64,000 bases of DNA from Burkholderia sp. OK233 (lineage in GTDB: Bacteria > Pseudomonadota > Gammaproteobacteria > Burkholderiales > Burkholderiaceae): the NCBI RefSeq assembly GCF_900230185.1, contig NZ_OCSR01000001.1, positions 4,278,001-4,342,000 on the forward strand, in the 5' to 3' direction. The notes under the pieces were generated by a model, which was not told where the DNA came from, ran no database searches, and saw only the letters and a program-made list of their open reading frames with translations. Both the position numbers and the translations under genes were made by a program. Below are positions 20,003 to 28,887 of the stretch, piece after piece; the first letter of the stretch is position 1; each line of letters starts with the position of its first letter.

Positions 20003-21070
20003 TTAGCTGAGCGGCTTGCCGGCAGCGTCGTAGCGCGTCCAGTAGTGGTCGAGTTTTTGCGCGCGTAGCGCGTTGTCGAGATACTTCGTCTCGAACCAGC
20101 CGTCGACCTGGACTGGTTGACGGATCAGTTTGAGTTTCAGCGCATCCGCCGCGACCGCTTTATAACGCGCGACGATAAACGGGTCGATCAATGGCGAATT
20201 GCGGTCTTTCAGACTTTGATTCGCGAACTCGGCCTGCCATGAGGAATAGGGCACGCCGCTTTTTGCCCACAGTTTGAAGAGCGCGTCGCGGTTCGCTTCA
20301 TCCGACGACCATTGCGCACCCTGGACGAACACGTTGACGACGCGTTGCACGACATCCGGATGTGCGTTATCGAAATCGTCGAGCACCAGCAGATGCGATT
20401 GACGGGTGAATTGCGGTCCGTCGTTCTGCGATTCGTAAACGATTTTCGCGAGACCCTGGTCGCGCAGCTTGTACAGGTGGTAATCGTTGACCGACGCATC
20501 GATCCCCTTGGACGCCAGCGCGGCGAGCGAACTGGCGAAGTCGAGGTTGATCACGTGCAGGTCGCGCTCGTCGAGTTGATTGGCGGCGAGCGCGTTGTCG
20601 GCGACCAGTTGCAGATTGGTGCCGCGAAAAATGGAGACGCGGCGGCCTTTGAGGTCCTTGATCGAACGCACATCCGAATCCGTGGGCACGGCGATCTTGA
20701 TGCCGGTACGCACGCCCGAGGCGAGTAGGAGGTGAGTCTTCAGGCCGTTGGCGCGGGCAAGTACTGCAGGCAGATCGCCCTGAAAGGCGAAGTCGAGTGA
20801 CTTGTCGGCAATCGCTTCATTCACGGCCGGGCCGGCGCCTTTGAAGAACAGCCATTCCACCTTGATGCCGTCGGCGGCGAATTCCTTTTCGAGCGACTGT
20901 TGCAATTGCACGGTCGCTGCGGGTGAACCGCCGAAGGTCGGGGGATCGCCCGTGCCCTGCTGCGCGACGCCGATGCGGATCACGGCGGGTTTGTCAGCAT
21001 AGGCTTGAACCGCGGCAAACGACAGGGTCGCCACGGCAACAAAAGATTTCAGCAGACGAAAATAGCGCAT
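20003..21070 (-). CDS. ABC transporter substrate-binding protein, sulfonate/nitrate/taurine type
   Basis: This 355-residue periplasmic protein has a Sec signal (MRYFRLLKSFVAVATLSF, cleavage near AYA). The SsuA/NMT1-like fold is indicated by VIRIGVAQQG, EFAADGIKVEW, AIADKSLDFAFQGDLPAVLARA and VRSIKDLKGRRVSIFRGTN. It heads the minus-strand operon that includes two permeases, the ATPase, three oxygenases and the DszB-like enzyme. That position supports an organosulfur ligand, although sulfonate, sulfone or sulfate ester cannot be distinguished. The promoter should lie in the 277-bp region shared with the divergent MFS gene. Confidence 0.92.
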   Translation of the reverse strand: MRYFRLLKSFVAVATLSFAAVQAYADKPAVIRIGVAQQGTGDPPTFGGSPAATVQLQQSLEKEFAADGIKVEWLFFKGAGPAVNEAIADKSLDFAFQGDLPAVLARANGLKTHLLLASGVRTGIKIAVPTDSDVRSIKDLKGRRVSIFRGTNLQLVADNALAANQLDERDLHVINLDFASSLAALASKGIDASVNDYHLYKLRDQGLAKIVYESQNDGPQFTRQSHLLVLDDFDNAHPDVVQRVVNVFVQGAQWSSDEANRDALFKLWAKSGVPYSSWQAEFANQSLKDRNSPLIDPFIVARYKAVAADALKLKLIRQPVQVDGWFETKYLDNALRAQKLDHYWTRYDAAGKPLS

Positions 21071-21347
21071 GCGGCGATACCGATCGATGGAAGGGAATGG
21101 AGTGCAAATGCTCAGATGGACAGAGAGCTGGCACTACAAGTTAGATTCGCGTGCCTCCGAATCCAACCAATCATTGCTGATAAGAAAATCTGCAGTAGTT
21201 CGAACCACGTTGCTCGCACGGCGGCATGCGGCACTAGCGTGGTGCAAGTGCGTGATTCCCGATTTGCATAGTTAAATTCGTCGTTTTGCCGGCATGGATT
21301 GCATGGCTACCATGCGACGCTTCAGCCATTCATGCGAACGCGAGATC

Positions 21348-22847
21348 ATGTCCACTGTTGCTTTTCCATCTACCGTCGCCGACCCACAAGCGCCTGCAGG
21401 TAACACAGCGTCTCCCACTGTCATCCGTAGTGCGCAGGACGTTTCGCGCATCGTCAACGCGGGCGCTGCAAAGGGCAGTAACGCGCGCATCGTGATTGCG
21501 ATCGCCCTGGGAGGAGTCTTTCTCGATGCTTACGACCTGACGTCGCTCGCTTACGGGATCAAGGACATCGCGCGCCAGTTTTCGCTGTCGCCGGTTCAGG
21601 TTGGATTTGTCTCGTCGGCGATCACATTCGGCGCGATCCTTGGTGCATTGTTCGGCGGATATCTGACTGATCGCATCGGCCGCTATCGTGTGTTCATGGC
21701 CGATATGCTGTTTTTCGTGGTCGCGGCGATCGCAGCCGGTCTTGCGCCGAATGCGTGGGTGCTTGGCGGGGCGCGCTTTCTGATGGGCTTCGGCGTGGGG
21801 CTCGATCTGCCGGTGGCGATGGCGTTTCTCGCCGAGTTCTCGCGGGTGGCGGGCAAGGGCAACAAGGCGGCCAGTGTCGCCGCGTGGTGCCCCGCATGGT
21901 ACGCGGCCACGAGCACCTGCTATCTGCTGATTCTCGGGCTGTACGCGATTCTGCCCGAGCATCAGCTTGGCTGGTTATGGCGTCTGACGCTCGCGTTCGG
22001 TGCGGTACCGGCCATCGTGATCATTCTCGTGCGCAGCCGCTATATCAGCGAATCGCCTGTTTGGGCAGCGAATCAGGGCGATCTCGAGGAGGCCGCGCGC
22101 ATTCTGAAGCGCTCGTACGGCGTCGACGCGGTGGTTGAACGAAGCGCGACGCCGGTCAAGGCGCCGCGCGCGGCGTCCTGGCGTAACTATGGTGTCCTGT
22201 TCAACGCCACTTACCGGCGTCGCACGATTCTTGCCGCGGTGATCGGCAGTGCCTCTTCGTTCGGCTATAACGCGATTATTTTCGGCTTGCCGGTGATCAT
22301 CACAAGCTTCTTTCATCAGGGGCCGCTCACGACAATCATCGCGGCGCTCGCGCTGAATCTGGCATTTGCGTTCGTGGGTGGGCTGATCGGCGTGCGCACC
22401 GCGCCGACCGTCGGTGCGTGGAAGATGACCGTGCTCGGGCACGCGCTGCAGTTCGCCTCGCTGATCGGCCTCGCGCTGATCGGAAAACCGGGCAGCGGCG
22501 CGCTTGTGGTGGTCGCGATCCTGTTGCTCGGCGGCTATCTGTTCGGGCAAGGTTTCGGACCGGGCTCCCATTCGATGACGTATGCGTCGCTGAGCTACCC
22601 GACCTCACTGCGCGGAATCGGCGTGGGTTTCAATCAGACCTTGGTGCGGTCCGCGTCGACGGTCTCGCTATTTCTGTTCCCGGTTCTGGCTGCCGCGTTC
22701 GGTACGAAGGTCTTCTGGCTGATCGCCATTGCGCCGCTCAGCTCGTTGCTCGTGCTGCTGGCGATCCGGTGGGAGCCGTCGGGTTATGACATCGATGCCG
22801 AGGACTACGCGGAGCCGCCGGCCAAGGCAAACGCGGCGCTGGCGTAG
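21348..22847 (+). CDS. MFS transporter
   Basis: This 499-residue major facilitator protein has twelve predicted helices. The loop 2-3 motif GGYLTDRIGRYRVF and the helix-5 region GFGVGLDLPVAMAFLAEFS are characteristic of the sugar/organic-acid porter groups. A 5' in-frame ATG at 21294 would add 18 residues, but MSTVAFPS at 21348 is preferred because the extra stretch (MDCMATMRRFSHS) is not family-like. It is transcribed away from the organosulfur operon and converges with a 2-hydroxyacid dehydrogenase gene. A carboxylate or hydroxy-acid substrate is plausible by context only. Confidence 0.9.
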   Translation: MSTVAFPSTVADPQAPAGNTASPTVIRSAQDVSRIVNAGAAKGSNARIVIAIALGGVFLDAYDLTSLAYGIKDIARQFSLSPVQVGFVSSAITFGAILGALFGGYLTDRIGRYRVFMADMLFFVVAAIAAGLAPNAWVLGGARFLMGFGVGLDLPVAMAFLAEFSRVAGKGNKAASVAAWCPAWYAATSTCYLLILGLYAILPEHQLGWLWRLTLAFGAVPAIVIILVRSRYISESPVWAANQGDLEEAARILKRSYGVDAVVERSATPVKAPRAASWRNYGVLFNATYRRRTILAAVIGSASSFGYNAIIFGLPVIITSFFHQGPLTTIIAALALNLAFAFVGGLIGVRTAPTVGAWKMTVLGHALQFASLIGLALIGKPGSGALVVVAILLLGGYLFGQGFGPGSHSMTYASLSYPTSLRGIGVGFNQTLVRSASTVSLFLFPVLAAAFGTKVFWLIAIAPLSSLLVLLAIRWEPSGYDIDAEDYAEPPAKANAALA

Positions 22848-22879
22848 CGTATTCAACGTTTTTCAACGTCCTTCAACAA

Positions 22880-24019
22880 TCAGGCGGCGCGCTCGACCAG
22901 GCCCGGTCGCAGTTGAGTGAGCGCGCTACATCCCAGCAGGCGCATTGTGATATGCATCTCCTGCATCATCAGGGCCAGTACCTCGTTGACGCCGGCGCCG
23001 CCGCGCGACGCGAGACCGTAAAGCGGCGCACGCCCGAGCAATACGCCGCGTGCGCCCAGCGAGACGGCTTTCAACGCATCGCTGCCGCGCCGCACGCCGC
23101 CGTCGACGAACACGTCGAGACGGTGCCCCACAGCGTCGGCGATTTCCGGCAATAGTTCGAGCGGCGCGAACGTGCTGTCCAATTGCCGTCCGCCGTGGTT
23201 CGACAGCACGATTCCATCCGTTCCGCGTGCGAGCGCCAGCAATGCGTCGTCGCGCCCCTGGATGCCTTTCACGATCAGCTTGCCGCTCCAGTGCCGCCGG
23301 ACCCATTCGAGATCTGCCCATCCGAGCGTCAGGTCCATCTGCCGGCTGAGCATGGCGGCGTGACGCGCCAGATCGGCCCGTTCGCCGACGCTCTGTGCGA
23401 TGTTTTTCAATTGCGGCGAACCATGGCGCGCCATCTGCCAGCACCAGTGCGGATGGCGGATGCAATCGGCAATGAGCCGCGGCGACAGCCGCAAGGGCAG
23501 CGCGAAGCCGTTGCGCGTGTCGTGATCGCGTTTGCCGTGGACCGGCACATCGACCGTCAGGACAAGCGTGGAAAAGCCGGCGGCGCTCGCGCGCCGCATC
23601 AGGTCTTCGGCAATACCGCGGTCCTGCTGCACATAGAGCTGCATCCACAGATCGCCGCGGGGCGCGGCGGCGCGCACGTCTTCGAGCAGGGAGGTGGAGG
23701 CTGTCGACAGAACGAAGGGCAAGCCCGCTTCGCTCGCGGCGTGCGCGAGCAGTTCATCGGCACGTGGCCAGAACAGGCCGTTCAAACCAGTCGGCCCGAC
23801 GATCAACGGCGCAGCCGCCGCCCGTCCGAAAAACTGCGTGGCGCTCGAGCAGCGCGACACGTCGGTCAGCACGCGCGGTTTGAAGAGCCACTGGCGGTAA
23901 GCCTCGGCATTGCGGCGCAAGGCGTCGCCGTCCTCGGCGCCGCCGTCGAGATAGTCGAAGGCAAGGCGCGGCAGACGTTTCTGGGCGGCGATCCGGTAAT
24001 CAGCTACGCATGAAAGCAT
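22880..24019 (-). CDS. FMN-dependent alpha-hydroxy-acid dehydrogenase (LldD/mandelate dehydrogenase family)
   Basis: This 379-residue flavoenzyme oxidises an L-2-hydroxy acid to the 2-oxo acid. The family signature SNHGGRQLD holds the catalytic His275 and substrate-binding Arg278. Lys251 (LIVKGI) and the FMN-phosphate segment DVFVDGGVRRGSDALKA are present. The N-terminal FDYLDGGAEDGDALRRN is typical of the lactate/mandelate/glycolate oxidase family. Lactate, glycolate and mandelate cannot be separated by eye. It is divergent from an IclR regulator gene with a 113-bp shared control region, so it is the likely IclR target. Confidence 0.93.
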   Translation of the reverse strand: MLSCVADYRIAAQKRLPRLAFDYLDGGAEDGDALRRNAEAYRQWLFKPRVLTDVSRCSSATQFFGRAAAAPLIVGPTGLNGLFWPRADELLAHAASEAGLPFVLSTASTSLLEDVRAAAPRGDLWMQLYVQQDRGIAEDLMRRASAAGFSTLVLTVDVPVHGKRDHDTRNGFALPLRLSPRLIADCIRHPHWCWQMARHGSPQLKNIAQSVGERADLARHAAMLSRQMDLTLGWADLEWVRRHWSGKLIVKGIQGRDDALLALARGTDGIVLSNHGGRQLDSTFAPLELLPEIADAVGHRLDVFVDGGVRRGSDALKAVSLGARGVLLGRAPLYGLASRGGAGVNEVLALMMQEMHITMRLLGCSALTQLRPGLVERAA

Positions 24020-24055
24020 GAATGCTCCACAGACTTCAAATTTGCTGCGGTTGTC

Positions 24056-24115
24056 CGATTCAATCGCATTACAATCGAGATAACTGCTATCCGATCTGTC
24101 TTGACGATCTGTTTT
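24056..24115. promoter_or_regulatory. Candidate operators between hydroxy-acid dehydrogenase and IclR genes
   Basis: The 113-bp divergent region carries an inverted repeat CGATT-N12-AATCG (24056-24077). It also carries a direct repeat CGATCTGTCTT / CGATCTGTTTT (24092-24102 and 24105-24115, 13-bp period). Either could be the binding site for the adjacent IclR protein; IclR regulators often control a divergent gene. Assignment rests on position and repetition only. Confidence 0.35.
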
Positions 24116-24132
24116 AAGGCCGCGCTACCACC

Positions 24133-24966
24133 ATGTCAGAACACGCCAGAGGCACAGCCCGCAAGATCAAGGCGGCTGAACCGGAACCGACGCGCTCGTC
24201 GCTGTTCGTCGGCTCGACCGCTAAAGCGTTTCAGGTCTTGCATGCGTTCGACGGTCCGAACCGTCACATGACGCTCGTCGATATCGCGAGGACGTCCGGC
24301 CTCGACCGCAGCGCTACGCAGCGTCTCGTGCATACGCTGGAAGCGCTCGGTTATCTGTGCCGTGTTCCCGACACGCGCAACTACGGCCTCACGACGAAAG
24401 TGCTGCAGTTCTCCTACAACTACGTACGCGCCAACGAACTCATCGACAAGGCTTCGCCCTATCTGCTCGACATCAGCCGGCGCCTTGGCGAGACCACCAA
24501 CCTGCTGGAGCTCGACGGGCACGAGATCGTGTTCGTCGCGCGGTTTCCGGGTCAGCATCTGGTAAATATCGACATCGTGGTCGGCGCCCGTTTGCCGGCC
24601 ATGTTCACCGCTGCCGGCATCGCGATCCTCTCGCGTCTGTCCGACGATCGCGTGCGCGAGATCCTCGCGCAAACGCGCCTCGAACCGCTCACGCACTACA
24701 CCGAAACCAATCCCGACAAACTGCTCGAGCGGGTGCGCAAAGTCGCCCGGCGCGGCTATGCGGTGATCGAGAACGAAACCGTGCTCGGCGATATTTCCGT
24801 TGCGGCGCCGGTGACGGATCACGGCGGCATGGGCGTCGCCGCGATCAATATCTCGGTGCCGACCTCGCGCTGGTCGCGTGAGAAAGTGGAAGCCGAACTC
24901 GCGCAACACGTGCAGGTGGCCGCGACCTCGATTTCGAAGTCGCGGCTCACGGGCTATCAGCGCTGA
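24133..24966 (+). CDS. IclR-family transcriptional regulator
   Basis: This 277-residue regulator has an N-terminal winged helix-turn-helix (KAFQVLHAFDGPNRHMTLVDIARTSGL, then DRSATQRLVHTLEALGYL) at about residues 30-75. A GAF-like IclR effector domain follows (DISRRLGETTNLLELDGHEIVFVARFPG, VENETVLGDISVAAPV-type C-terminus). A roughly 28-residue charged tail precedes the HTH. It is divergent from the hydroxy-acid dehydrogenase and converges, with 4 bp between stop codons, on the DapA-family gene. It may control both flanking catabolic units (inference). Confidence 0.93.
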   Translation: MSEHARGTARKIKAAEPEPTRSSLFVGSTAKAFQVLHAFDGPNRHMTLVDIARTSGLDRSATQRLVHTLEALGYLCRVPDTRNYGLTTKVLQFSYNYVRANELIDKASPYLLDISRRLGETTNLLELDGHEIVFVARFPGQHLVNIDIVVGARLPAMFTAAGIAILSRLSDDRVREILAQTRLEPLTHYTETNPDKLLERVRKVARRGYAVIENETVLGDISVAAPVTDHGGMGVAAINISVPTSRWSREKVEAELAQHVQVAATSISKSRLTGYQR

Positions 24967-24970
24967 GCCG

Positions 24971-25876
24971 TCACAACCGACGCTCGAAAGTATCGAGCTG
25001 CTTTTCCAGTTCAATTCGCAAATTCGCCGACAACTCCGGCGCCGCCTGGACCAGCGGCGCGAGCATCGTTGGCGCATGCACGCCGATCAGATCCATCACC
25101 GATTTCATCGGTCCGGGATTGGTTTCGGCAAACGCCAGGTTCATCAACGGAATCAGCGAGCGGTGCAGCGCGAGCGCTTCCTGCGTTTTTCCGTCGGCCG
25201 CGAGCTGATAGATCTTGCGCCAGGCGCTCGGCAACAGGCTTGCCGTCACCACGATGCCGCCACGCGCACCTGCCGCGACATGCAACGGAAACAACGTGTC
25301 CTCACCGCTCAGAATCGAGAACGACTCGTCGACGCCGGCGACGGTGCGCAGGAAGTGCCACATGTCGGTATTGCACGCCTTCATGCCGATGATCCGCTCG
25401 TGCTTCGAGAGTTCGTGCAGTACTTCAGGCGCGATCGAAATGCGCGTGCGATACGGAATCTCATAGATCAGGATCGGCAGTGGCGATTCGTCGGCGTAAC
25501 GCAGGAAGTAGTCGCGAATGCCTGCCTGGGTCGGATTCGTGTAGTAGGGCGTCAGCACCAGCAAGCCGTCCGCACCCGCTGCAGCGAATTCCTTGCCTGC
25601 CTGCATGGCGTCGTGATATCCCGGATCGAGCACGCCCGCGATCACCGGGATGCTGCCCGCCGCTTCCTCGGCGGCGATACCGGCCATGCGGATGCGTTCG
25701 GCACGCGCCAGCGCGCCGTATTCGCCCGTACCGCCGAGCGGCACGACGCCGTCCACGCCCTGCTTGAGCAGATAGCGCATCAAGGTGCGGGCAGCACCGC
25801 TGTCGATCGTGTCGTCGGCGTTGACCGGTGTCGGAATAGCCGGCAGGACGCCGCGTAATTGTTGTGCTGAAAGCAT
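24971..25876 (-). CDS. DapA-family (dihydrodipicolinate synthase/N-acetylneuraminate lyase) aldolase
   Basis: This 301-residue class I pyruvate-type aldolase/lyase starts at the ATG giving MLSAQQLRGVLPAIPTP; the longer frame upstream is unsupported. The Schiff-base Lys166 (IIGMKACNTD) and Tyr138 (ILIYEIPYRT) are in place. The pyruvate-carboxylate loop PLGGTGEYGAL replaces the GTTGE of true DapA as GGTGE. It is the last gene of a polyamine-type ABC operon, 26 bp after the permease gene, so a catabolic role on an imported compound (2-keto-3-deoxy acid or similar) is more likely than lysine synthesis. Confidence 0.9.
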   Translation of the reverse strand: MLSAQQLRGVLPAIPTPVNADDTIDSGAARTLMRYLLKQGVDGVVPLGGTGEYGALARAERIRMAGIAAEEAAGSIPVIAGVLDPGYHDAMQAGKEFAAAGADGLLVLTPYYTNPTQAGIRDYFLRYADESPLPILIYEIPYRTRISIAPEVLHELSKHERIIGMKACNTDMWHFLRTVAGVDESFSILSGEDTLFPLHVAAGARGGIVVTASLLPSAWRKIYQLAADGKTQEALALHRSLIPLMNLAFAETNPGPMKSVMDLIGVHAPTMLAPLVQAAPELSANLRIELEKQLDTFERRL

Positions 25877-25902
25877 AAAGAGTCTCGGTGAATGAATGGG
25901 GT

Positions 25903-27738
25903 TCAGGCGGTGAGGCTGCGCCGGCGCAAACGGTCCGCGACCCAGATGAGCGCGGCGATAAAGATGAAGAGGCAAGTCGATACGGCCGCGATCACCGGCG
26001 AGATCTGCATCGTGATTTCGTCCCAGAACTGCTTGGGCAAGGTCGTGCTCAGGCCGCCCGAAGTGAAGAGGGCGATGGTCAGTTCATCGAACGAGGTCGC
26101 GAACGCGAACAGGAACGACGACATCAAGCCCGCGCCCAGAATCGGAAACGTGACGCGGCGCAGGGTGGCCCACGGACGCGCGCCCATGCTCTGCGCGGCG
26201 AGATCGAGACGGGTGTCGTAGTTGCGCAGCACGGCCATCATCGTGATCACGACGTAGGGCACGGCGACCGTCGTATGGGCCAGCACCAGGCCGAGTGACG
26301 ACCCGACGAGGCCAATCTTCGCGAAGAAATAGAAGATGCCGACCGCGATGATCATGCGCGGCACGACGATCGGCGACAGCACGAACGCCAGCATGGCCGC
26401 CTTGCCACGCATGCCGCCGCGCACCAACAGGAACGCGGCGGGCGTGCCGATCAGCATAGACAATAAACCGGTGCCGATACCCACCAGCATCGAGCGCGTG
26501 ATCGCCTGCATCCACAGCGGCGAATCGACGATCTGCCGATACCATTGCAGCGAAAATCCGTGCGGTGGCCACGCCAGCCCTGAAGCCGAATCGAACGACA
26601 GCGGAATCATCAGGAAGGCCGGCGCGCTGAGAAACGCCAGCAGCAGGACCACGATCACCCGCAACGTCAGGCTTTCGCCGCTGCCTGACGCGCTGCGTTT
26701 GCGGCCTTTGCGCGAGCGGGGCAGGACAGCGAGCAAGGCGTCCGTCGCGTTACCGAGCGCGGTCAGAATCAGGTCGCCGAGCTTGCGGCTCCAGCCGCCC
26801 GCACGTGAGCCTTTCGCGCCCGCGCTTTCGCCCGCCATGGTCGAGAGGCCGACCATGCGGTCGTACACCAGGAAGACGATCAGCACGACCGCGAGCAGCA
26901 GCACCGAAATTGCGCCGGCAAAGCCCCAGTTCAGCGCCTGCATGACCTGATCGATGATCAGTTGCGTGATCATCGTTTGATGACGGCCGCCCAGCAGCGT
27001 CGGCGTGATGAAGAAGCCGATCGCGGTGACGAACACCATCAGGGCGCCGGCCGCGACGCCCGGCAACGACAGCGGGAAATACACCTTCCAGAACACGGTG
27101 CCGGGACGCGCGCCCAGCGTGGCCGCGGCGCTCGGCAGGCGGCGGTCGATGTTCTCCATGACCGACAGCATGGTCAGCACCGCGAGCGGCATCAGCGCAT
27201 GCACCATGCCGACGATCACGCTGGAAAAGTGATAGAGCAGGCTCAGCGGTTCGTCGATGATGCCGAGCTTGAGCAGCAGCTGATTGATGACACCGTTGCG
27301 CCCGAGCAGCACGACCCACGCAAACGTGCGCACGAGAAAGCTGGTCCAAAACGACAGCAGCACCCAGAACAGCAGGCGGTTCTTGCGTGCACGCGTCGCC
27401 GAGGAAATCAGGTACGCGATCGGATAGCCGGTCAGCACCGAGAAGAACGTGGTCCATAGCGACACTTTCAGGGTGATCAGCAGCACGTCCACATACACGG
27501 ATGATGCGAAGAGCCGCTTGTATTCGATCAGCGTGAAGCCGGCATCGTTGTGAATGCTGAGCAGCAGAAGCTGGCCGACCGGATAGACCAGCATCACGAG
27601 CAGCAGCACGACGAGCGGCGCGCCTTTTGCGCCGGGCCGCAACCACGCGCGCCAGGTGGGCCGGCGCGGCGCAGGGTGAATGGGTTGTGCCGGTCCCGCG
27701 GGCTGGGAAGGGCGCGCGCTCAAAGCGGAATGATTCAT
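25903..27738 (-). CDS. ABC transporter permease, fused PotB-PotC type
   Basis: This 611-residue membrane protein contains two complete permease halves that are usually separate genes in spermidine/putrescine-type systems. Half 1 (about residues 40-300) has the EAA loop AATLGARPGTVFWKVYFPLSLPG. Half 2 (about 365-600) has AQSMGARPWATLRRVTFPILGAG. They are joined by a polar linker of about 60 residues rich in Gly, Ser, Arg and Lys. The stop of the ATPase gene and this start are 3 bp apart. Fused permeases are also known in ferric-iron importers, but the cognate binding protein here is PotD-like. Confidence 0.9.
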   Translation of the reverse strand: MNHSALSARPSQPAGPAQPIHPAPRRPTWRAWLRPGAKGAPLVVLLLVMLVYPVGQLLLLSIHNDAGFTLIEYKRLFASSVYVDVLLITLKVSLWTTFFSVLTGYPIAYLISSATRARKNRLLFWVLLSFWTSFLVRTFAWVVLLGRNGVINQLLLKLGIIDEPLSLLYHFSSVIVGMVHALMPLAVLTMLSVMENIDRRLPSAAATLGARPGTVFWKVYFPLSLPGVAAGALMVFVTAIGFFITPTLLGGRHQTMITQLIIDQVMQALNWGFAGAISVLLLAVVLIVFLVYDRMVGLSTMAGESAGAKGSRAGGWSRKLGDLILTALGNATDALLAVLPRSRKGRKRSASGSGESLTLRVIVVLLLAFLSAPAFLMIPLSFDSASGLAWPPHGFSLQWYRQIVDSPLWMQAITRSMLVGIGTGLLSMLIGTPAAFLLVRGGMRGKAAMLAFVLSPIVVPRMIIAVGIFYFFAKIGLVGSSLGLVLAHTTVAVPYVVITMMAVLRNYDTRLDLAAQSMGARPWATLRRVTFPILGAGLMSSFLFAFATSFDELTIALFTSGGLSTTLPKQFWDEITMQISPVIAAVSTCLFIFIAALIWVADRLRRRSLTA

Positions 27739-27741
27739 CGC

Positions 27742-28845
27742 CTACCCCGCGATCGCGACGGCGTCGGCGGCGAGCCACGACAGGCCGAGCGTTTGCCCGA
27801 CTTCGTACTGGCTGCCGAAACGGTTGGTGGGGAAGGCGGCGACGAGCGGCGCGGCATTGGCGGTATGCGGCTCGAGATAGAGCTTGGTCATGCTGCCGGT
27901 CACCATGATGTCGGTGAGTTTCGCCGACAGGCTGCCGCCGTTGCCGGAGTCTGAGTCCGTGCTGACGTCGTGGTGCACGCGCAGGTTTTGCGGACGCAGC
28001 ATCAGCTTGACCGGCTTGCCGTTGCCGATCACCGGGTCGTAGGCCATCGCCTCGCCTTTGGCGACGCCTTGTACGCTGATCTGCACCTGATCGCCGGCAC
28101 GGCCCGTGACGACCGCGTCGAGCAGATTCGACTCGCCGAGAAAGTCCGCGACGAACACGCTGTTGGGCCGGAAGTACAGATCGGCCGGCGTGCCGAGTTG
28201 GGCGATCGAACCGGCGTTCATCAGGCAGATGCGATCCGACATCGTCATCGCCTCTTCCTGATCGTGCGTCACGTAGACGATCGTCGTGCCGAGTTCACGA
28301 TGGATGCGCTTGATCTCGAGTTGCATGTGATCGCGCAGTTTCTTGTCGAGCGCGCCAAGCGGTTCGTCCATCAGAATGATCGACGGCCGGTAGACCATGC
28401 AGCGCGCGAGCGCGATCCGCTGCTGCTGGCCGCCGGATAGCTCGCGTGGATAGCGTTGCGCCACGTGCGGCAGATGCACCATCTCCAGTGCCTGCATCAC
28501 CTTGTCTTGCGTGGCCTTTGCATCCGTCTTGCGCATCTGTAGCGGAAACGCGATGTTCTGCGCGACCGTCATGTGAGGAAACAGCGCGTAGTTCTGAAAC
28601 ACCATGCCGATGTCGCGTTCATACGGCGCGCCGTACGTCACGTCCACGCCGTTGATGCGAATCTGTCCTTCATCCGGCAGGGCGAGACCGGCGATCAGGC
28701 TGAGCAGGGTGGTCTTGCCGGAGCCGCTCGGCCCGAGCAAGGTCAGGAATTCGCCCTCGGCAACGTCGAGGCTGGTCGGCGCGAGCGCGACGAAATCGCC
28801 GTAGCGTTTGCTGAGTCCCGCGATCTGAAGATTCGAAGCAGACAT
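27742..28845 (-). CDS. ABC transporter ATP-binding protein, PotA/FbpC type
   Basis: This 367-residue ATPase has Walker A LLGPSGSGKTTLL, signature LSGGQQQRIALARCM, Walker B ILMDEPLGALD and a C-terminal TOBE-like domain (about residues 280-360, DIMVTGSMTKLYLEPH). This matches the polyamine/iron/opine importer class. It lies between the binding protein (42 bp upstream) and the fused permease. The conserved YALFPHMTVAQNIAFPLQMR segment is also present. Confidence 0.94.
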   Translation of the reverse strand: MSASNLQIAGLSKRYGDFVALAPTSLDVAEGEFLTLLGPSGSGKTTLLSLIAGLALPDEGQIRINGVDVTYGAPYERDIGMVFQNYALFPHMTVAQNIAFPLQMRKTDAKATQDKVMQALEMVHLPHVAQRYPRELSGGQQQRIALARCMVYRPSIILMDEPLGALDKKLRDHMQLEIKRIHRELGTTIVYVTHDQEEAMTMSDRICLMNAGSIAQLGTPADLYFRPNSVFVADFLGESNLLDAVVTGRAGDQVQISVQGVAKGEAMAYDPVIGNGKPVKLMLRPQNLRVHHDVSTDSDSGNGGSLSAKLTDIMVTGSMTKLYLEPHTANAAPLVAAFPTNRFGSQYEVGQTLGLSWLAADAVAIAG

Positions 28846-28887
28846 GGAATCGGCCTCCGTGAAAGGTGACAGGGAGCGGCGGCGCGC

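Noticed and set aside
21231..21245. GCAC-N7-GTGC box in the region between the sulfonate-binding-protein and MFS genes as an NtrC site.
   Set aside because: The core alone is expected about once by chance, and no sigma-54 promoter with GG-N10-GC spacing lies near it.
22848..22879. Repeated TTCAAC motifs between the MFS and hydroxy-acid dehydrogenase stop codons as a terminator.
   Set aside because: No stem-loop can be drawn; it is only a short direct repeat.
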